DNA of 64,000 bases from Flavobacterium sp. N3904. GTDB lineage: Bacteria; Bacteroidota; Bacteroidia; Flavobacteriales; Flavobacteriaceae. The number at the start of each line of letters is the position of its first letter. Positions within the stretch are counted from its first letter, which is position 1. Position numbers and translations under genes: made by a program. Positions 25,867-34,591 of the stretch are shown here, one piece after another. The notes beneath the pieces were generated by a model that saw nothing but the letters and a program-made list of their open reading frames with translations, ran no database searches and was not told the origin of the DNA. Where the stretch lies: positions 930,001 to 994,000 of the forward strand of contig NZ_CP110009.1 of NCBI RefSeq assembly GCF_025947305.1. The letters are read 5' to 3'.

Positions 25867-27247
25867 TTTCATAAAGCGTATAAAAGTCCATTTTTGGAGG
25901 ATTGTCATACTTCTAATAATCGTTGGAAGTGTGGCTTTTCTGTATTGGTTGGGATTCAAGAAACATTTTGAAAAAAATTGTATTCATCAAAATGCCGATC
26001 AAGTGGTGATGGTGGATTTAAAGAACATTCGCAATTATTTTGTTTTCTCTAGTCTTAAAAAACCTTCTCAATGGCTGAAGAACTCCGAAAATACTAATAC
26101 TAACAAACTTTTTGATTTAAAGGCTTTTGGCGTAAAAACTTCCGATTATTTAGCCTTTTTCCATATTGAAAACCAACCCGAAACTGTTTTTTACTGTATG
26201 GCCGCAATTCAAAATGAAATCGATTTTGAAAAAGCAATGAACAAATATCATTTTAGAAAAACAGTTCTTAAAAACGGAATGACCGATTATTATTCTAAAG
26301 ATATAAGGCTTTTAATACTTAAGCATTCAAGCCAAATTTTATGTGCTTCAATTCGCGAGAAAGAAAAAGAAATTGCCGTAAAAATTGCCGAAGATTTATT
26401 TCTAAAAAGCCAATTTTTAGACGCTGAAAAAATTAAAAATACGATTGGCACTCCAAATGCGATTACACTATGGCTTAAAAAAAACAATTTTTTAGACAAA
26501 AACGGAATCATAACCATAAGACTGGAAGATCACGAAATTGTTGCCGAAGGGCAACTAAAACTGAAACCAAAATACAGAAGAGAAATCCAATTCTCTCAAA
26601 ATAAAAACCCTTTATTTGCTTTGGGCTTTGATTTTGGAATGATTCGAAACTTTAAATCAGTCACTCAAAATAAAGACAAAATCAATAAAATAATCGGTTT
26701 TGATTTGGATTCCATCATTTCCAAAAACCCAACAAAAATGGAGCTGATTCTATATCGCATTATCGAAAAAAAAGATTCGTCCATTAGTTATTCCTACGAT
26801 GATGATTTTAATGCAATTGAAAAAGTTATTGTTCATACCAGCCGAGAACCATCGTTTTATTTTTCAATGCAGAGTGATAACACAAAAAAAATATTTAATT
26901 ATTTAAATAGTCAAAAAGCAATTGATAAGGATCGCGTATTCGTAAATTTTCCTTTTGCAAAAACCAATATCAGTGTACACAAAAAAAATTTGGTCTTTCA
27001 AGCCAATTCACCAAATCCGTTGGGTCAAATAAAGCCAATCAATGCAATCGCTTTTTTGCAAATTAATTTCGATAAAATAAAGCCAACCGACTGGAAGTTT
27101 ATTATCAAAAGACAGGCGAATTTTAAAATTCTAAAACATTTTGAATCCCTGCAAATGAATCTTACGCCTAGAAATAATTTAGTGAATTTCACAACGGTTT
27201 TGAAAATAAAAGACAGTAAATCTATGTCGGAAGTTTTGAAGAATTAG
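25859..27247 (+). CDS. Uncharacterised membrane-anchored protein, possible relative of the preceding gene
   Basis: Open from ATG 25820 (475 residues), but that start would overlap the upstream gene by 47 bases; TTG at 25859 leaves an 8-base overlap and gives MNNFIKRIKVHFWR, a positively charged lead into a single transmembrane helix, so I prefer it (462 residues). The outside part starts with ADQVVMVDLKNIRNYF and FYCMAAIQNEIDFEKAMNK, which parallel segments of the preceding protein. No named domain. It closes the three-gene cluster. Start uncertain. Confidence 0.75.
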   Translation: MNNFIKRIKVHFWRIVILLIIVGSVAFLYWLGFKKHFEKNCIHQNADQVVMVDLKNIRNYFVFSSLKKPSQWLKNSENTNTNKLFDLKAFGVKTSDYLAFFHIENQPETVFYCMAAIQNEIDFEKAMNKYHFRKTVLKNGMTDYYSKDIRLLILKHSSQILCASIREKEKEIAVKIAEDLFLKSQFLDAEKIKNTIGTPNAITLWLKKNNFLDKNGIITIRLEDHEIVAEGQLKLKPKYRREIQFSQNKNPLFALGFDFGMIRNFKSVTQNKDKINKIIGFDLDSIISKNPTKMELILYRIIEKKDSSISYSYDDDFNAIEKVIVHTSREPSFYFSMQSDNTKKIFNYLNSQKAIDKDRVFVNFPFAKTNISVHKKNLVFQANSPNPLGQIKPINAIAFLQINFDKIKPTDWKFIIKRQANFKILKHFESLQMNLTPRNNLVNFTTVLKIKDSKSMSEVLKN

Positions 27248-27415
27248 CTGATTAATTATCATTTAAATTTTGTTAATTTATCTGCTTAAAGTCCTGATTG
27301 TTTGCACATTGAAATCCTTTGAAACTATTTTCGGTAAGATAGCTTTTTACACAATAATTTATTTTATTAGATTTTTGTTTGCTATATTTACATTACAATT
27401 TTAAATCATAATACA

Positions 27416-28501
27416 ATGAAAATAAGCTATTTATCATTTTTAGTTGTAGTGATGAGTTTTACTGGTCTTACAGCTTTTTCTCAAACAGAAAGTGATACAG
27501 GAGAACTGGGTTTGCCTGGTGACAATCTAGATCTGTATGCGGTGTTGGATCTCTTTCAAAAGTCCAAAACTATTGAAGATTTTGAAAAGTCGTTGAATGA
27601 CGGAAAAACGAAAATCAATAATTTGGATTTAAACGATGATAAAAAAGTTGATTTTATCAAAGTGGAAACTAAGAAAGATGGCGACGATTATACTTTTATC
27701 CTTAGAGACCCAATAAGCAAATCAGAAACTCAAGATGTAGCTGTCATTTTAGTCTCAAAAGATAAAAATAAAAAAGTAACGCTTCAAATTGTTGGTGATA
27801 AAGATTTGTATGGAAAGGATTATATTGTTGAACCAAGCCCCAAAGGGAGTGGTGGAGTAACGGCAAATCCAGCCTATACAGGATCCAATCCGGTTACCGT
27901 GAATGTGCCAGCATCAACCACAACAGTTATAGTAGAACAAGCTCCCATTGTACAATATGTGTATTCTCCAGCATATGTACCCTACTATCCGCCATATTAC
28001 TATGGATATTATCCCCCTTACTTTGCTGCTTTTACAATAATGGCTGTTGGTATTTACCGTCATAATCATTATCATTATCACGGTGGTGGTTATGGCTACC
28101 ACAATACGAATGTTTATGTTAATCATAATAGTTATAAAAACTATAATAATAACAGTAGAAACAGTTCAAATAGAATTTCGCACAACAACATAAACAATAA
28201 TAGAAATAATAATAATTCGAGAAACGGAAATAGAAATTCGGCGTCAACCCGTGATAATAAATCATCTTCTAATCGAAATGGAAATAGAAATTCAGCGTCA
28301 ACACGAGACGCTAACAGAGCTTCAGCTTCAACACGTGATGTTAATAGATCGTCCTCATCGAGACCATCCACTTCCAACTCAATGAGTTCTTCACGTTCAG
28401 GTTCCGGATCTAATTTTAATAGAGGAAGTAGTGGTGGCTATAGATCTGGAGGTGGCGGTGGCGGTTACCGAGGTGGCGGTGGCGGTGGAAGAAGACGATA
28501 A
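27416..28501 (+). CDS. Secreted low-complexity protein with RGG-like tail
   Basis: 361 residues. Signal peptide 1-22 (ending FSQ). Residues about 30-150 are a conserved globular part (LYAVLDLFQKSKTIEDFEKSL, LDLNDDKKVDFIKV, a Ca-loop-like stretch, and SETQDVAVILVSK). Then come a Tyr/Pro-rich stretch with a hydrophobic patch, a His/Tyr/Gly cluster (HNHYHYHGGGYGYH), Asn/Ser/Arg-rich repeats including two copies of NGNRNSASTRD (about 268-300), and a C-terminal Gly-rich tail ending GGGGGGRRR. The globular part recurs in Bacteroidota envelope proteins of unknown function. A terminator follows directly. Confidence 0.85.
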   Translation: MKISYLSFLVVVMSFTGLTAFSQTESDTGELGLPGDNLDLYAVLDLFQKSKTIEDFEKSLNDGKTKINNLDLNDDKKVDFIKVETKKDGDDYTFILRDPISKSETQDVAVILVSKDKNKKVTLQIVGDKDLYGKDYIVEPSPKGSGGVTANPAYTGSNPVTVNVPASTTTVIVEQAPIVQYVYSPAYVPYYPPYYYGYYPPYFAAFTIMAVGIYRHNHYHYHGGGYGYHNTNVYVNHNSYKNYNNNSRNSSNRISHNNINNNRNNNNSRNGNRNSASTRDNKSSSNRNGNRNSASTRDANRASASTRDVNRSSSSRPSTSNSMSSSRSGSGSNFNRGSSGGYRSGGGGGGYRGGGGGGRRR

Positions 28502-28518
28502 TAGAATTCTTTTACAAA

Positions 28519-28561
28519 ATACAAAAACCCTGACAATTTATTTTTATCAGGGTTTTTGTAT
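28519..28561. terminator. Bidirectional terminator
   Basis: Perfect 15-bp stem ATACAAAAACCCTGA (28519-28533) with 28547-28561, loop 13 bases, A/T tracts inside the arms. Ends the low-complexity gene and could serve the convergent NTF2-like gene. Confidence 0.85.
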
Positions 28562-28676
28562 ATCTAAAAATCTAGGATAATTGAGGATAAAAATTTTAAA
28601 TTGTCCAAATGTTGTAGAGACAATGAAATAATTTGCTTGAATAGACTTGATTATAATCAAAAAATGTAAAATCCAT

Positions 28677-29159
28677 TTAATCGTTTGGCAAATCGGAGGT
28701 ACTCATGTCTCTTAAACAATAATATTTACCATCACGTTTTACAAATAAACACATGTAATTTCCAGAATTTACAATGGCAGCCGTAGAATCAACTATTTTG
28801 TAGTATCCAATTTCTACCACCTGTTTGGCATCATTTGATACAAAAACCTCATCGGTTTTAAATGAAATTTTATGATTTTTAGAAATAGAATCCATATGGG
28901 ATTTTAAATAGGCTACAATTGCTTTTTTACCTACCAATGGCATGCTGTTTTGCGGATAACTTATGGCATCATCCGAGTGATATCCAATGTTTTTTATTAT
29001 TCCAGCGTTAAATGTTTCCGCAAATTCATTTTCCTTAGCTTGAATTTGCTCTTTAATTTGGTTGGTGTCAACATTTACTAGCGGTTCTTCTTTTTTGCAG
29101 GACATTAAAAATAACAACACACCTGAAACAACTAATCCTTTAATAAACATTTTTTTCAT
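28677..29159 (-). CDS. NTF2-like (DUF4440-type) lipoprotein
   Basis: From ATG 29159 the product has 160 residues with a lipoprotein signal peptide MKKMFIKGLVVSG...LLFLMSC (Cys about 21). The mature part has the NTF2-like cone pattern: an initial helix with AKENEFAETFNAG, then DDAISYPQNSMPLVGKKAIVAYL, and beta strands ending YYCLRDMSTSD. These domains bind small ligands or act as partners; no activity is implied. A longer start at 29210 would put 17 residues before the signal peptide and is unlikely. Confidence 0.82.
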   Translation of the reverse strand: MKKMFIKGLVVSGVLLFLMSCKKEEPLVNVDTNQIKEQIQAKENEFAETFNAGIIKNIGYHSDDAISYPQNSMPLVGKKAIVAYLKSHMDSISKNHKISFKTDEVFVSNDAKQVVEIGYYKIVDSTAAIVNSGNYMCLFVKRDGKYYCLRDMSTSDLPND

Positions 29160-29382
29160 AATAGTGAGTTTTTTAAATTTAAGCTTTAAGTAATTGAAAA
29201 TTAACGACATAAATTTAACACAAAAAAATGTAATGAAATGCTTTTGCTGTAGAAATTAGAGTATTCCGTTTCTTTTGGAGAGGCAAAGATTTAAAAACCC
29301 CCTAATAGAAATATTTTCGAATGATAAAAAAACATGTTGGTTTTACAAAAAATGCTTTTTCTTTTTTAGGTTTAAAAGCCTA

Positions 29383-29505
29383 TTAACTGCAGCCACAATC
29401 GCCACTCCCGCAGTTTTTATCAGACTTATTTTTGAAGAAAAACTTTCGAATTAAAAAAGCAAGGGCAACAACTAGGATGACAAAAGCTATTATTTCTTGA
29501 ACCAT
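29383..29505 (-). CDS. FeoB-associated Cys-rich membrane peptide
   Basis: A 40-residue protein: MVQEIIAFVILVVALAFLIR forms one transmembrane helix, followed by a basic stretch and the tail NCGSGDCGCS with three cysteines. This is the pattern of the small Cys-rich proteins coded next to FeoB (the FeoC-like/PF12669 type). It starts 6 bases after the feoB stop codon and so belongs to the feoA-feoB operon. Its task in ferrous-iron uptake is not settled. Confidence 0.85.
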   Translation of the reverse strand: MVQEIIAFVILVVALAFLIRKFFFKNKSDKNCGSGDCGCS

Positions 29506-29511
29506 AATACG

Positions 29512-31611
29512 TTATTTTAGGATTTGGAAAGCGATCAAGGCGACTAAATATGCCAAGGAACTCATAAACGCCAATTGTCCAGCCGGCCATTTCCAAGAGT
29601 TGGTTTCTTTTTTTGTTATTGCTAGCGTACTGGCGCATTGCATGGCAAAAGCATAAAATAGCAGTAATGAAATTCCTGAGGCAAAGTTGAAAATCTTTTC
29701 ACCAGTCTCCGGATTTACTTCTGCAGCCATTTTATTTTTTATGGTGTTTTCATTATCGGTTCCTCCCACACTATATATGGTTGCCAAGGTTCCAACAAAT
29801 ACTTCTCTTGCCGCAAACGAACTGATGATGGCGATACCTATTTTCCAATCGTAACCCAAAGGTGAAATTACAGGTTCGATGGTTTTTCCCATTAATCCAA
29901 TATAGGAATTTTCCAGTTTTTGGGAAGCCACAGCATTATTGAACTCGGCTGGAGACAGTGGATGTGCTTTGGTGTTTTCTAGGATTATCTTTTCGGCGTT
30001 TTTAAATTGTTTTCCGGGACCGTAAGAAGCCAAAAACCATAATATGACCGATATTGCCAGAATGATTTTTCCGGCTCCAAAAACGAATGCTTTAGTTTTT
30101 TCGATTACGTTGATGGCTACGTTCTTGAACAGGGGCAATTTGTAGTTGGGCATTTCTACCACAAAGAATGTTTTGCCTTTTATCTTTAGAATACTATTCA
30201 AAATATAAGCCGCCAAAATAGCCGTTCCAAAACCAATAACATACAACAGCATCAAAGTTAATCCTTGCACATTTAATATTCCCAAAACATAAGTGTCTGG
30301 AATAACCAACCCAATAATAATAGCATAAACAGGAAGTCGGGCGGAGCAAGTAGTAAAAGGAGTTACCAGAATTGTGATGAGACGTTCTTTCCAGTTTTCG
30401 ATGTTTCGAGTCGCCATAATTGCCGGAATAGCACAGGCGGTTCCCGAAATTAAAGGAACCACACTTTTTCCGGATAATCCAAATCGACGCATAATTTTAT
30501 CCATCAGGAAAACCACGCGACTCATATAACCACTTTCTTCGAGTATGGAAATGAATAAAAACAAGAAGGCAATTTGCGGAATGAATATTAAAATACCTCC
30601 AATTCCTGGAATTATTCCTTGTGAAATAAGGTCGGTCAGCATTCCTGCAGGTAAATGTTCACTGGCAAATGTGCTTAAACTGGCAAATGTACTGTCGATA
30701 AAATCCATCGGGATTTTTGACCACTGAAAAATAGACTGAAAAATAATAAACAATATAAGGAAGAAAATTACGTAACCCCATATTTTGTGGGTGAGTATTC
30801 GGTCCAATTTGCTTCGAAAATCTTTGGCAATACTGGAGTCAATTTTCATACCCACTTTTAGAACATCATTGATGAACTGATAGCGTTTGATAGTTTCTTT
30901 TTGTTGCAATCGTTTCAAATCCGAATGGGATTTGGTAAAGGAACTGCGAATTTCGTTACGTTCCAAGTTCAAAAAGTTGACATCTTGTGTTATCACCAGC
31001 CACAATTTGTATAATGGCTGGTTGGGAAACGCATTTCGGAGACTATTAAAATAGTCAACATCTATACTTGAAGCATTCAAACAAGGTTCGCTTGAAATGG
31101 TTCTATAACTAACGATTAAATTTTTTAATTCCTCAATTCCGTAGCCTTTTCTAGAACTAATTAGCGCGATTTTTGTTTTTAATTGTTCTTCAAGATAAGG
31201 TATATCAAGAGTAATGCCCTTGTATTCCATCCTGTCAGCCATATTAATGACTAAAATGGTTGGGATTTCAAGGTCTTTTATTTGGGTATAAAGCAGTAAA
31301 TTTCGTTTTAGGTTCTCCACATCGGTAACCACTAAAGCTACATCTGGATAGAGGCGGTCGTTTTTATTAAGCAAAAGTTCGATCACAACACTTTCGTCAA
31401 TAGAACTCGCATTTAAGCTATAGGTTCCGGGCAAATCAAGAATATTCGCTTTGATATTATTGGGCAGTTTGCAAAAACCCATTTTTTTCTCCACGGTAAT
31501 CCCAGGATAATTCCCCACTTGCTGGTTCAAACCGGTAAGCTGATTGAAAACCGACGTCTTCCCTACGTTTGGATTCCCGATTAAAGCAACGTTAATGTTT
31601 TTTAAACTCAT
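29512..31611 (-). CDS. feoB: Ferrous iron transporter FeoB
   Basis: 699 residues. N-terminal G domain with GNPNVGKTS (12-20), LDLPGTYSL and NMAD; then a helical switch region and a polytopic membrane domain with two Gate segments (for example PGIGGILIFIPQIAFLF and SGTACAIPAIMATR). Imports Fe2+ across the inner membrane under low oxygen. feoA ends 2 bases upstream. Complete and typical. Confidence 0.97.
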   Translation of the reverse strand: MSLKNINVALIGNPNVGKTSVFNQLTGLNQQVGNYPGITVEKKMGFCKLPNNIKANILDLPGTYSLNASSIDESVVIELLLNKNDRLYPDVALVVTDVENLKRNLLLYTQIKDLEIPTILVINMADRMEYKGITLDIPYLEEQLKTKIALISSRKGYGIEELKNLIVSYRTISSEPCLNASSIDVDYFNSLRNAFPNQPLYKLWLVITQDVNFLNLERNEIRSSFTKSHSDLKRLQQKETIKRYQFINDVLKVGMKIDSSIAKDFRSKLDRILTHKIWGYVIFFLILFIIFQSIFQWSKIPMDFIDSTFASLSTFASEHLPAGMLTDLISQGIIPGIGGILIFIPQIAFLFLFISILEESGYMSRVVFLMDKIMRRFGLSGKSVVPLISGTACAIPAIMATRNIENWKERLITILVTPFTTCSARLPVYAIIIGLVIPDTYVLGILNVQGLTLMLLYVIGFGTAILAAYILNSILKIKGKTFFVVEMPNYKLPLFKNVAINVIEKTKAFVFGAGKIILAISVILWFLASYGPGKQFKNAEKIILENTKAHPLSPAEFNNAVASQKLENSYIGLMGKTIEPVISPLGYDWKIGIAIISSFAAREVFVGTLATIYSVGGTDNENTIKNKMAAEVNPETGEKIFNFASGISLLLFYAFAMQCASTLAITKKETNSWKWPAGQLAFMSSLAYLVALIAFQILK

Positions 31612-31613
31612 TT

Positions 31614-31850
31614 TTATTTGTTTTTAATGAGTTCAACGCCTATTTGTTTTGCCGTTTCGATACGAATGGCAAGATGAGAGCCATTAATATTCAAATACAA
31701 AGGATCTCCAAAGGGAGCAATTTGAAGTAATTCAACTTCATTGCCAGGCAAACAACCCATTTCTAGGAGTTTTAATGGGATAACATCGATATCAAAATCC
31801 AGTATAATGCCCTTTTGGCCTTTCTTGAGAGAATGTATCGTTTTTCGCAA
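31614..31850 (-). CDS. feoA: Ferrous iron transport protein FeoA
   Basis: 78 residues with the SH3-like FeoA fold: LKKGQKGII, LLEMGCLPGNEVELLQ, DPLYLNINGSHLAIRIETA. Cytoplasmic partner of FeoB. First gene of the feo operon; promoter box at 31877-31884 and a palindrome just upstream. Confidence 0.96.
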   Translation of the reverse strand: MRKTIHSLKKGQKGIILDFDIDVIPLKLLEMGCLPGNEVELLQIAPFGDPLYLNINGSHLAIRIETAKQIGVELIKNK

Positions 31851-31876
31851 AGCTTATTTAGATTGAATTAAGATTG

Positions 31877-31884
31877 CAAAAATA
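31877..31884 (-). promoter_or_regulatory. Promoter -7 box of the feo operon
   Basis: Minus strand TATTTTTG, exact TAnnTTTG, 26 bases before the feoA ATG. Confidence 0.6.
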
Positions 31885-31906
31885 CATTTTTTATTATAAT
31901 TATAGG

Positions 31907-31920
31907 CTGATAATTATCAG
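31907..31920. promoter_or_regulatory. Candidate metal-regulator operator at the feo promoter
   Basis: CTGATAATTATCAG is a perfect 14-base palindrome. It sits 22 bases upstream of the -7 box, where the -33 element should be, so a bound repressor would block transcription. The GATAAT...ATTATC arms resemble half of a Fur box. Regulator identity is inference. Confidence 0.45.
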
Positions 31921-31922
31921 TT

Positions 31923-32600
31923 TTACTCATTTTTTTCATTGGCACAAAGCCAATTAATATCTTCGATTAAGCGCTGTATGTCTTCTTTCTTGGTTCCGTC
32001 ATAAAAACCACGAACGCGTCTTTTTTGATCAACTAAAACAAAGTTTTCGGTATGCACCATATCATACAACTGCTCAGGTTTTCCAAGCTTTACAGCCAGA
32101 TAGGATTTTCTGGCCATAGTATAGATTTCTTTTTTGTCGCCCGTTACCAGATTCCACTTTCCATCAATGACCCCGTATTTTTTTGCATAGGCCTTTAATG
32201 CCGGAACACTGTCGGTCTCGGGAAAAACAGTATGTGAAAGCAACATCACTTTCGGATTATTCTTAATCGCTTTTTGTACATCGACCAAATTGGTGGTCAT
32301 TTTGGGACAAATAGAACCACAAGTGGTAAAGAAAAAGTCGGCAACATATACTTTGCCTTCATAGTCCTTTTGGGTAATGGTTTTTCCGTTTTGGTTCACA
32401 AAAGAAAAGTCACCAATCGTGTGGTATTTGCTAATGTATTGTATTGTACTGTCCACCAATTCTGGATTCACATCGGATGGATTATAGATTGGTAGTGTTT
32501 TAGTGGGTTTCAAAGCGCCATAAAACAAGTAAAGTGTTATGATGGAAAAAATCGATACAATGCCAATGTAGATTCTGTATTTTTTTAAAATGGATAACAT
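31923..32600 (-). CDS. SCO1/SenC family copper-chaperone-like protein
   Basis: 225 residues with an N-terminal membrane anchor (about 9-29). The thioredoxin-like domain carries the copper-binding CxxxC in TTCGSICPK (Cys94, Cys98) and the distant His in DMVHTENFVL. SCO proteins deliver copper or reduce thiols during CuA cytochrome oxidase assembly. Faces the periplasm. Same strand as feo but upstream of its promoter; own -7 box at 32616-32623. Confidence 0.93.
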   Translation of the reverse strand: MLSILKKYRIYIGIVSIFSIITLYLFYGALKPTKTLPIYNPSDVNPELVDSTIQYISKYHTIGDFSFVNQNGKTITQKDYEGKVYVADFFFTTCGSICPKMTTNLVDVQKAIKNNPKVMLLSHTVFPETDSVPALKAYAKKYGVIDGKWNLVTGDKKEIYTMARKSYLAVKLGKPEQLYDMVHTENFVLVDQKRRVRGFYDGTKKEDIQRLIEDINWLCANEKNE

Positions 32601-32615
32601 AATTTAAATTTGGTG

Positions 32616-32623
32616 CAAAATTA
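32616..32623 (-). promoter_or_regulatory. Promoter -7 box of the SCO gene
   Basis: Minus strand TAATTTTG, exact TAnnTTTG, 15 bases before the ATG at 32600. Confidence 0.5.
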
Positions 32624-32714
32624 AATAAAAATTCAATCCTATATGAAATATGAAGATGATATAAGATTAGTCATTCTCAATTGCTTTTTTTAAAACCGCT
32701 TTCAAGACCTGATA

Positions 32715-33665
32715 CTAATTAATCTCTGATATTGGCTCAATGCTATTTTTCTTTTTCCGCATGGCATAATTAATTAAATACAATCCAATTAAGGTGATGC
32801 TTCCGCCAAAGACAATGGCCACAGTTAATGATTCTCCAAAAATAAAAGAACCCAAAATAACTGCTACTATTGGATTGACATAAGCATACAAACTGCTCAA
32901 TTCGGTAGGGAGTTTTTGCAAAGCATAAATAAAAGCGATAAAAGTCAATACCGAACCAACAATTACCAAATAAGCTATCGATAACCAGGAATTTATAGGA
33001 ATTTCCGAAAGTGGAATACTTGCACCCGTAGCCCCAACAAAAGAAAAAAGAAAAATACTCGAAATAAACATCTGCAATCCCAAACTAAAATAAGGATTGA
33101 AACTCGCCGCTTTTTTCTTGGTATATAAAGTGCCAAAAGCCCAGGTAATCGTTGCTGCTATCGAAAGTACAATCCCAAATTGAAAATCGGGTTGCAAAAA
33201 ATCGAGTAAGTGCTCATAAAAGATAACACAAACACCACCAAAACAAATTATAATTCCCAAAACCGCCAATCGCGTAATTCTTTCGCCTTTAAAAAAACTG
33301 ATGAATACAATCCACAAAGGCACCATTGCGCCAATGATAGCGCCCAATCCGCTGCTGATGTATTTAACACCCCAAGTACTCAATCCATTACTCAAAACAA
33401 AATTGAGTAAGCTAAGGATAATGATGGTTTTCCATTGTTTTCCTTTTGGCCAAGGTGTTTTCTTCAACAAAAAAAAGGCAAGATATAAAGAACCCCCAAT
33501 AAATTGTCGAATCCCGGCGAGTTGTATTGCCGGCATGTGTTTGACCCCTTCTTTGGAAGCCAACCAAGTCGTTCCCCAAAAAAAGCTCACCCAACACAAA
33601 GCCAAAATGGGCAATCCGATAGCGTTTATTCTGGACTTAAAAGCGGTTTGAATTTTTGTTTTCAA
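32715..33665 (-). CDS. EamA/DMT-family transporter
   Basis: 316 residues with ten predicted transmembrane helices in two EamA repeats (ALCWVSFFWGTTWLASKEG at the start; LSSLYAYVNPIVAVILGSFIFGE in the second). Family members export amino acids and other metabolites. The start codon lies 1 base after the SDR gene stop, so the two are one transcript. Substrate unknown. Confidence 0.92.
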   Translation of the reverse strand: MKTKIQTAFKSRINAIGLPILALCWVSFFWGTTWLASKEGVKHMPAIQLAGIRQFIGGSLYLAFFLLKKTPWPKGKQWKTIIILSLLNFVLSNGLSTWGVKYISSGLGAIIGAMVPLWIVFISFFKGERITRLAVLGIIICFGGVCVIFYEHLLDFLQPDFQFGIVLSIAATITWAFGTLYTKKKAASFNPYFSLGLQMFISSIFLFSFVGATGASIPLSEIPINSWLSIAYLVIVGSVLTFIAFIYALQKLPTELSSLYAYVNPIVAVILGSFIFGESLTVAIVFGGSITLIGLYLINYAMRKKKNSIEPISEIN

Positions 33666-33666
33666 C

Positions 33667-34470
33667 TTATAAATTGGTTTTAATAAAGTCGTATCCCAAA
33701 ACAGTTTCTACTTTATTACTCAAAACAAATTTTTTAGTAGAAGGTTTCGAATGGTCAAATTTAGGCAAAACTAAAGATAATTCGGTTGCTTTTTGGGTAT
33801 AATAGGCCTCTCTTGTGGGATGAAAAGGACTAACGCCATTGTAAATTTCATTCCATGAATCAGAAGAAATAATTTTTAAGATGATCCCAATGCAATCTTC
33901 TTGATGAATAAAGTTGATGGGTGTTTCTGGGTTTTCAATATTTACTTTTCCAGCCATAAATTTGGTTGGATTTCGATCTTCGCCAATGAGTCCACCAAAA
34001 CGGAGTACTGTGGTTTTGAAATTTGAATTACTTTGCAAAAGCGATTCGACTTCCAGCAATTGTTTGCCGCTTTCGGTATCGGGTTTTGGGACGGTTTCTT
34101 CAGTTATCGTTGCATTGGTTTCACCATAAACTGAAGTAGAACTTACAAAAAGTACGTTCTCAATCGTAGATTTTTCGACATATGGAATCACATTTTTAAT
34201 CTTGGAAACAAAGTTTTCTTTCTCAGAACCGCGTAGTTTTGGAGGAATATCAATAATTAAAATGGATGAATTTTTTAGAAAATTAGCAACGTCTCCAATT
34301 GGTTTATCTTCTGAAAGGGCAATCAAAAAGGAGTGAATCCCAAACTTATCTAATATTGCGAGTTTACTTTCGGATGTAGTTGACCCTTTCACAGAAAACC
34401 CATTTTCTATCATGGCTTTCGCCAAAGGCAATCCCAGCCACCCGCAACCTAATATGCTTATTTGTGTCAT
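33667..34470 (-). CDS. NAD(P)-dependent SDR/epimerase-like protein
   Basis: 267 residues. N-terminal ISILGCGWLGLPLAKAM is a GxGxxG Rossmann motif; FVSSTSVYGE supplies the Ser and Tyr positions of the extended SDR active site, though the YxxxK lysine is not evident. Resembles the YeeZ-type atypical SDRs. Coupled to the DMT transporter gene downstream. Substrate unknown. Confidence 0.85.
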   Translation of the reverse strand: MTQISILGCGWLGLPLAKAMIENGFSVKGSTTSESKLAILDKFGIHSFLIALSEDKPIGDVANFLKNSSILIIDIPPKLRGSEKENFVSKIKNVIPYVEKSTIENVLFVSSTSVYGETNATITEETVPKPDTESGKQLLEVESLLQSNSNFKTTVLRFGGLIGEDRNPTKFMAGKVNIENPETPINFIHQEDCIGIILKIISSDSWNEIYNGVSPFHPTREAYYTQKATELSLVLPKFDHSKPSTKKFVLSNKVETVLGYDFIKTNL

Positions 34471-34497
34471 TTTTTATATAAAACAATTTGATTAAAT

Positions 34498-34526
34498 TTT
34501 TAAGGTCACAAATTGTGACCTTAAAA
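34498..34526. repeat. Long inverted repeat AAGGTCACAA/TTGTGACCTT
   Basis: Perfect 14-bp arms 34498-34511 and 34513-34526 around a single A. It lies between the M28 peptidase stop and the SDR start on the minus strand and has no clear T-run for that strand, so an operator is as likely as a terminator. Confidence 0.6.
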
Positions 34527-34591
34527 GTTGTCATAAAATGCGTAATCATCCGTTTAATCCGTCTAATCCGTGGCTCATTTTAATTCAGAAA

